Assembly: GCA_021730985.1 (NCBI GenBank)
Contig: JAKFYI010000031.1
Span: 62,001-126,000 of the forward strand
Direction of reading: 5' to 3'
Length of the DNA: 64,000 nucleotides
Source: Hyphomicrobiales bacterium
Lineage (GTDB): Bacteria > Pseudomonadota > Alphaproteobacteria > Rhizobiales > Xanthobacteraceae
Shown: positions 61,463 through 64,000 of the stretch, one piece after another
Layout: every line of letters starts with the position of its first letter
Position numbering within the stretch: the stretch's first letter is position 1
Notes under the pieces: generated by a model
Told to the model about the DNA's origin: nothing
Databases searched by the model: none
Seen by the model: only the letters and a program-made list of their open reading frames with translations
Program-made: the position numbers and the translations under genes

Positions 61463-63523
61463 ATGGCCTCTCGTCTCGCAGCCGCTTCCATGTTCGATCC
61501 TGCCATCCTGGCGGGCGCCGCACGCGGCGCGTTCGTCAAGCTTGACCCGCGAAAGCTCGCGCGCAACCCGGTGATTTTCGTCACCGAGATTGTCGCAGCG
61601 GTGGTCACCGCCATCTTCCTGCGCGAGTTGTTCACGCACACCGGCACTCCCATGTTCTCGGGCCAGATCGCCGCCTGGCTGTGGTTCACGGTGCTGTTTG
61701 CCAACTTCGCCGAGGCGGTGGCGGAGGGCCGCGGCAAGGCCCAGGCGGCAACGTTGCGCGGCATGCGCACCGACATCATCGCCAAACGCATTCCGGCGCC
61801 CGGCGTGCTCGATAATTTGCATCAGCCGGTGCCTGCGGACGAACTTCAGGTCGGCGACATCGTGCTGGTGGAGGCCGGAGACCTCATTCCGGCGGACGGC
61901 GAAATCGTTGCCGGCATTGCCATGGTCAACGAATCCGCGATCACCGGCGAGTCCGCGCCCGTCATTCGCGAGGCCGGCGGCGACCGCTCGGCTGTCACCG
62001 GCGGCACCATGGTGGTGTCCGACAGCATCAAGGTGAAAGTGACGGCGGCGGCCGGTTCGACCTTCCTCGATCGGATGATCGCGCTGGTCGAGGGCGCGGA
62101 ACGCCAGAAGACGCCCAACGAGCTTGCGCTGTCCATTCTCCTTTCCGGCATGACGTTGATCTTCCTGATCGCGGTGGTGACGCTGTGGCCGCTCGCCGGC
62201 TACTCCGGAACTGTTCTGTCGGTCACCGTGCTGATTGCGCTGCTGGTCACACTGATCCCGACCACCATCGGCGGTCTGTTGTCCGCCATCGGCATCGCCG
62301 GCATGGACCGCCTGATCCGTTTCAACGTGCTCGCAACGTCCGGACGCGCCGTCGAGGCCGCCGGCGATGTCGATACGCTGCTGCTCGACAAGACCGGCAC
62401 CATCACGTTCGGCAACCGCCAGGCAACCGAGGTCATCCCCGTGACCGGCGTATCGGAGAGCGAGGCCGCCGAGGCGGCGTTGCTGGCCAGTCTCGCGGAC
62501 GAAACCGCCGAAGGCCGCTCGATCGTCACCCTGATGCAGGAGAAGTATCGCGTCGCGGCCATGCAAAAGGCGCCCGACACGCAACTCATCGAATTTTCGG
62601 CGACGACACGCCTGTCCGGCGTCAATCACAATGGCCGCAAGCTGCGAAAGGGTGCGGTCGATGCGGTGTTGAAATTCGCGCGCACCGACGCGGGCCGCGA
62701 TGTGCCGGAGCCCGCCGGCTTCCGGGCCGCGGTCGATCGCATCGCGCGCTCGGGCGGCACGCCGCTCGGGCTTTGCGACGGCGGGCGCATTCTCGGCGTC
62801 ATCCATCTCAAGGATGTGGTGAAAGGCGGCATCAAGGAGCGGTTCGCCGAATTGCGCAGCATGGGCATCCGCACCGTGATGGTGACCGGCGACAATCCGG
62901 TCACGGCGGCTGCGATCGCTTCGGAGGCCGGGGTGGACGATTTCATCGCCGAGGCCACGCCGGAGGACAAGCTGCGCTATATCCGCGACGAGCAGGCCAA
63001 AGGCCGGCTGATCGCGATGTGCGGCGACGGCACCAACGATGCGCCCGCGCTCGCGCAAGCCGACGTCGGCGTTGCCATGCAGACCGGCACCCAGCCGGCG
63101 CGCGAGGCCGGCAACATGGTCGACCTCGATTCCGATCCGACCAAGCTGATTGAGGTGGTCGGGATCGGCAAGCAGCTCCTGATGACCCGCGGCTCATTGA
63201 CGACGTTCTCCATTGCCAATGACGTCGCCAAGTACTTCGCGATCATCCCCGCGCTGTTTGTCGTCACCTATCCCGAACTACAGGCGCTCAACGTGATGCA
63301 ACTGGCGACGCCGAACAGCGCGATCCTGTCCGCCGTGATCTTCAATGCGCTGATCATCGTCGCGTTGATCCCGCTCGCCCTGAAGGGCGTGACGTACCGC
63401 CCGGTCGGTGCTTCGGCGTTGCTGCGGCGGAACCTGCTCATCTATGGGATCGGCGGAATCGTCGTGCCGTTCGTCGGTATCAAGCTCGTCGATCTTGTCG
63501 TCACCGCACTCAGGCTTGCCTAA
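61463..63523 (+). CDS. kdpB: Potassium-transporting P-type ATPase subunit B
   Basis: A 686-residue P-type ATPase. The phosphorylation site is D309 in [13 protein letters not shown], the actuator loop [12 protein letters not shown] carries TGES, and the hinge motif is [21 protein letters not shown]. It hydrolyses ATP and moves K+ handed over from KdpA across the inner membrane. Starts 12 bases after kdpA with GACGGAGAACTCCC; ends 10 bases before kdpC. Confidence 0.97.
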   Translation: MASRLAAASMFDPAILAGAARGAFVKLDPRKLARNPVIFVTEIVAAVVTAIFLRELFTHTGTPMFSGQIAAWLWFTVLFANFAEAVAEGRGKAQAATLRGMRTDIIAKRIPAPGVLDNLHQPVPADELQVGDIVLVEAGDLIPADGEIVAGIAMVNESAITGESAPVIREAGGDRSAVTGGTMVVSDSIKVKVTAAAGSTFLDRMIALVEGAERQKTPNELALSILLSGMTLIFLIAVVTLWPLAGYSGTVLSVTVLIALLVTLIPTTIGGLLSAIGIAGMDRLIRFNVLATSGRAVEAAGDVDTLLLDKTGTITFGNRQATEVIPVTGVSESEAAEAALLASLADETAEGRSIVTLMQEKYRVAAMQKAPDTQLIEFSATTRLSGVNHNGRKLRKGAVDAVLKFARTDAGRDVPEPAGFRAAVDRIARSGGTPLGLCDGGRILGVIHLKDVVKGGIKERFAELRSMGIRTVMVTGDNPVTAAAIASEAGVDDFIAEATPEDKLRYIRDEQAKGRLIAMCGDGTNDAPALAQADVGVAMQTGTQPAREAGNMVDLDSDPTKLIEVVGIGKQLLMTRGSLTTFSIANDVAKYFAIIPALFVVTYPELQALNVMQLATPNSAILSAVIFNALIIVALIPLALKGVTYRPVGASALLRRNLLIYGIGGIVVPFVGIKLVDLVVTALRLA

Positions 63524-63533
63524 GGAGGCCATC

Positions 63534-64000
63534 ATGCTTGCTTATCTTCGTCCCGCCGTCGTGCTCCTCGCGCTGATGGTCGCCCTGACCGGAATTGCCT
63601 ACCCGCTGGCTATCACCGGCGTCGCGCAGGTCGCCTTGCGCGGTCCTGCCAACGGCAGCCTGATCGAACGGAACGGCACCATCGTCGGCTCGGAACTGAT
63701 CGGACAGCAATTTGCGTCCGAGCGCTATTTCCAGCCGCGGCCCTCTGCGACCAGCGCGCCCGATCCGAAGGATTCCACCAAGACCGTGGATGTGCCCTAC
63801 AACGCCGCGAATTCGTCCGGTTCGAATCTGGGCCCTACATCCAAGAAGCTGGCCGACCGGGTAAAAGAGGACGTGGACCGCGTGAAAGCCGGCGGGGCCG
63901 CACTCGTGCCGGCGGACGCCGCGACGGCCTCCGCCAGCGGCCTCGACCCGCATATCAGCCCGGACACTGCGAACCTTCAGGTCGCGCGCGTCGCCAAGGC
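63534..64000 (+). CDS. kdpC: Potassium-transporting ATPase subunit C, cut by the window end
   Basis: The first 155 residues of KdpC, opening with one helix (RPAVVLLALMVALTGIAYPLAITGVAQV), then IERNGTIVGSELIGQQF, RYFQPRPSAT and LDPHISPDTANLQVARVAKA, all family marks. The C-terminus, usually about 40 residues more, lies beyond the window. AAGGAGG precedes the ATG. KdpD and KdpE would be expected next. Confidence 0.95.
   Translation, partial: MLAYLRPAVVLLALMVALTGIAYPLAITGVAQVALRGPANGSLIERNGTIVGSELIGQQFASERYFQPRPSATSAPDPKDSTKTVDVPYNAANSSGSNLGPTSKKLADRVKEDVDRVKAGGAALVPADAATASASGLDPHISPDTANLQVARVAK

Overview
The window reads as chromosomal DNA of a GC-rich alphaproteobacterium of the order Hyphomicrobiales, most like the Bradyrhizobium / Rhodopseudomonas / Xanthobacteraceae group. 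The reasons are the ActS/ActR (RegB/RegA) redox pair, an MmcB-type DNA repair protein, many Bug/TctC binding proteins, PhaZ, a full-length GlnD, CtrA-like TTAA-N7-TTAA boxes and several families of GC-rich palindromic intergenic repeats. There is no rRNA, tRNA, CRISPR array, transposase or prophage that I can recognise.

Layout. 1-7.1 kb: a forward cluster for CoA-dependent catabolism of an aromatic acid (crotonase end, feruloyl-CoA synthase, HSD10-like 3-hydroxyacyl-CoA dehydrogenase, 4-hydroxybenzoyl-CoA-type thioesterase, a second SDR, a ThDP enzyme and an ACMSD-like amidohydrolase). 7.1-8.9 kb: two small orphan genes of lower GC, a class C26 glutamine-amidotransferase-like hydrolase, and a duplicated fragment of the mutS 5' end. 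8.9-14.4 kb: mutS, then two paralogous membrane proteins in reverse orientation and a Bug binding protein. 14.4-18.9 kb (reverse): OsmC, a zinc alcohol dehydrogenase, and an SsuABC-type ABC importer preceded by a structured leader. 19.2-24.3 kb: glnD and a class A penicillin-binding protein with a perfect CtrA-type box. 24.3-34.3 kb (mostly reverse): Bcr/CflA exporter, YgjP-like metalloprotease, phaZ with a readable promoter and operator, an ABC-2 exporter, an Ig-like protein, and two paralogous flavoproteins (one with a Tat signal) around a small secreted four-cysteine protein. 34.4-41.5 kb: RegB/RegA, a second Bug protein, the overlapping mtnA-M20 peptidase-mmcB operon, and a secreted von Willebrand A protein. 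41.8-47.2 kb: a giant (1790 aa) mosaic of Calx-beta, lipase, RTX and FG-GAP modules. 47.2-56.2 kb: alpha/beta hydrolase, TauE/SafE, glutaryl-CoA dehydrogenase, EamA transporter, a GT87-like membrane protein and a GGDEF-EAL protein. 56.3-59.4 kb: a small periplasmic redox island (cupredoxin, DoxX-like membrane protein, di-heme peroxidase) that holds three CtrA-like boxes. 59.5-64 kb: the kdp potassium-pump operon, cut off inside kdpC.

The clearest points for a second look are the CtrA-like boxes around the redox island and the penicillin-binding protein, the promoter and PhaR-like operator that decide the phaZ start, the terminator-like leader of the ABC importer, the mutS 5' duplication, the giant repeat protein, and a second small membrane peptide directly ahead of kdpF. 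No wholly new multi-gene system can be proved from the sequence alone; the redox island is the best candidate.
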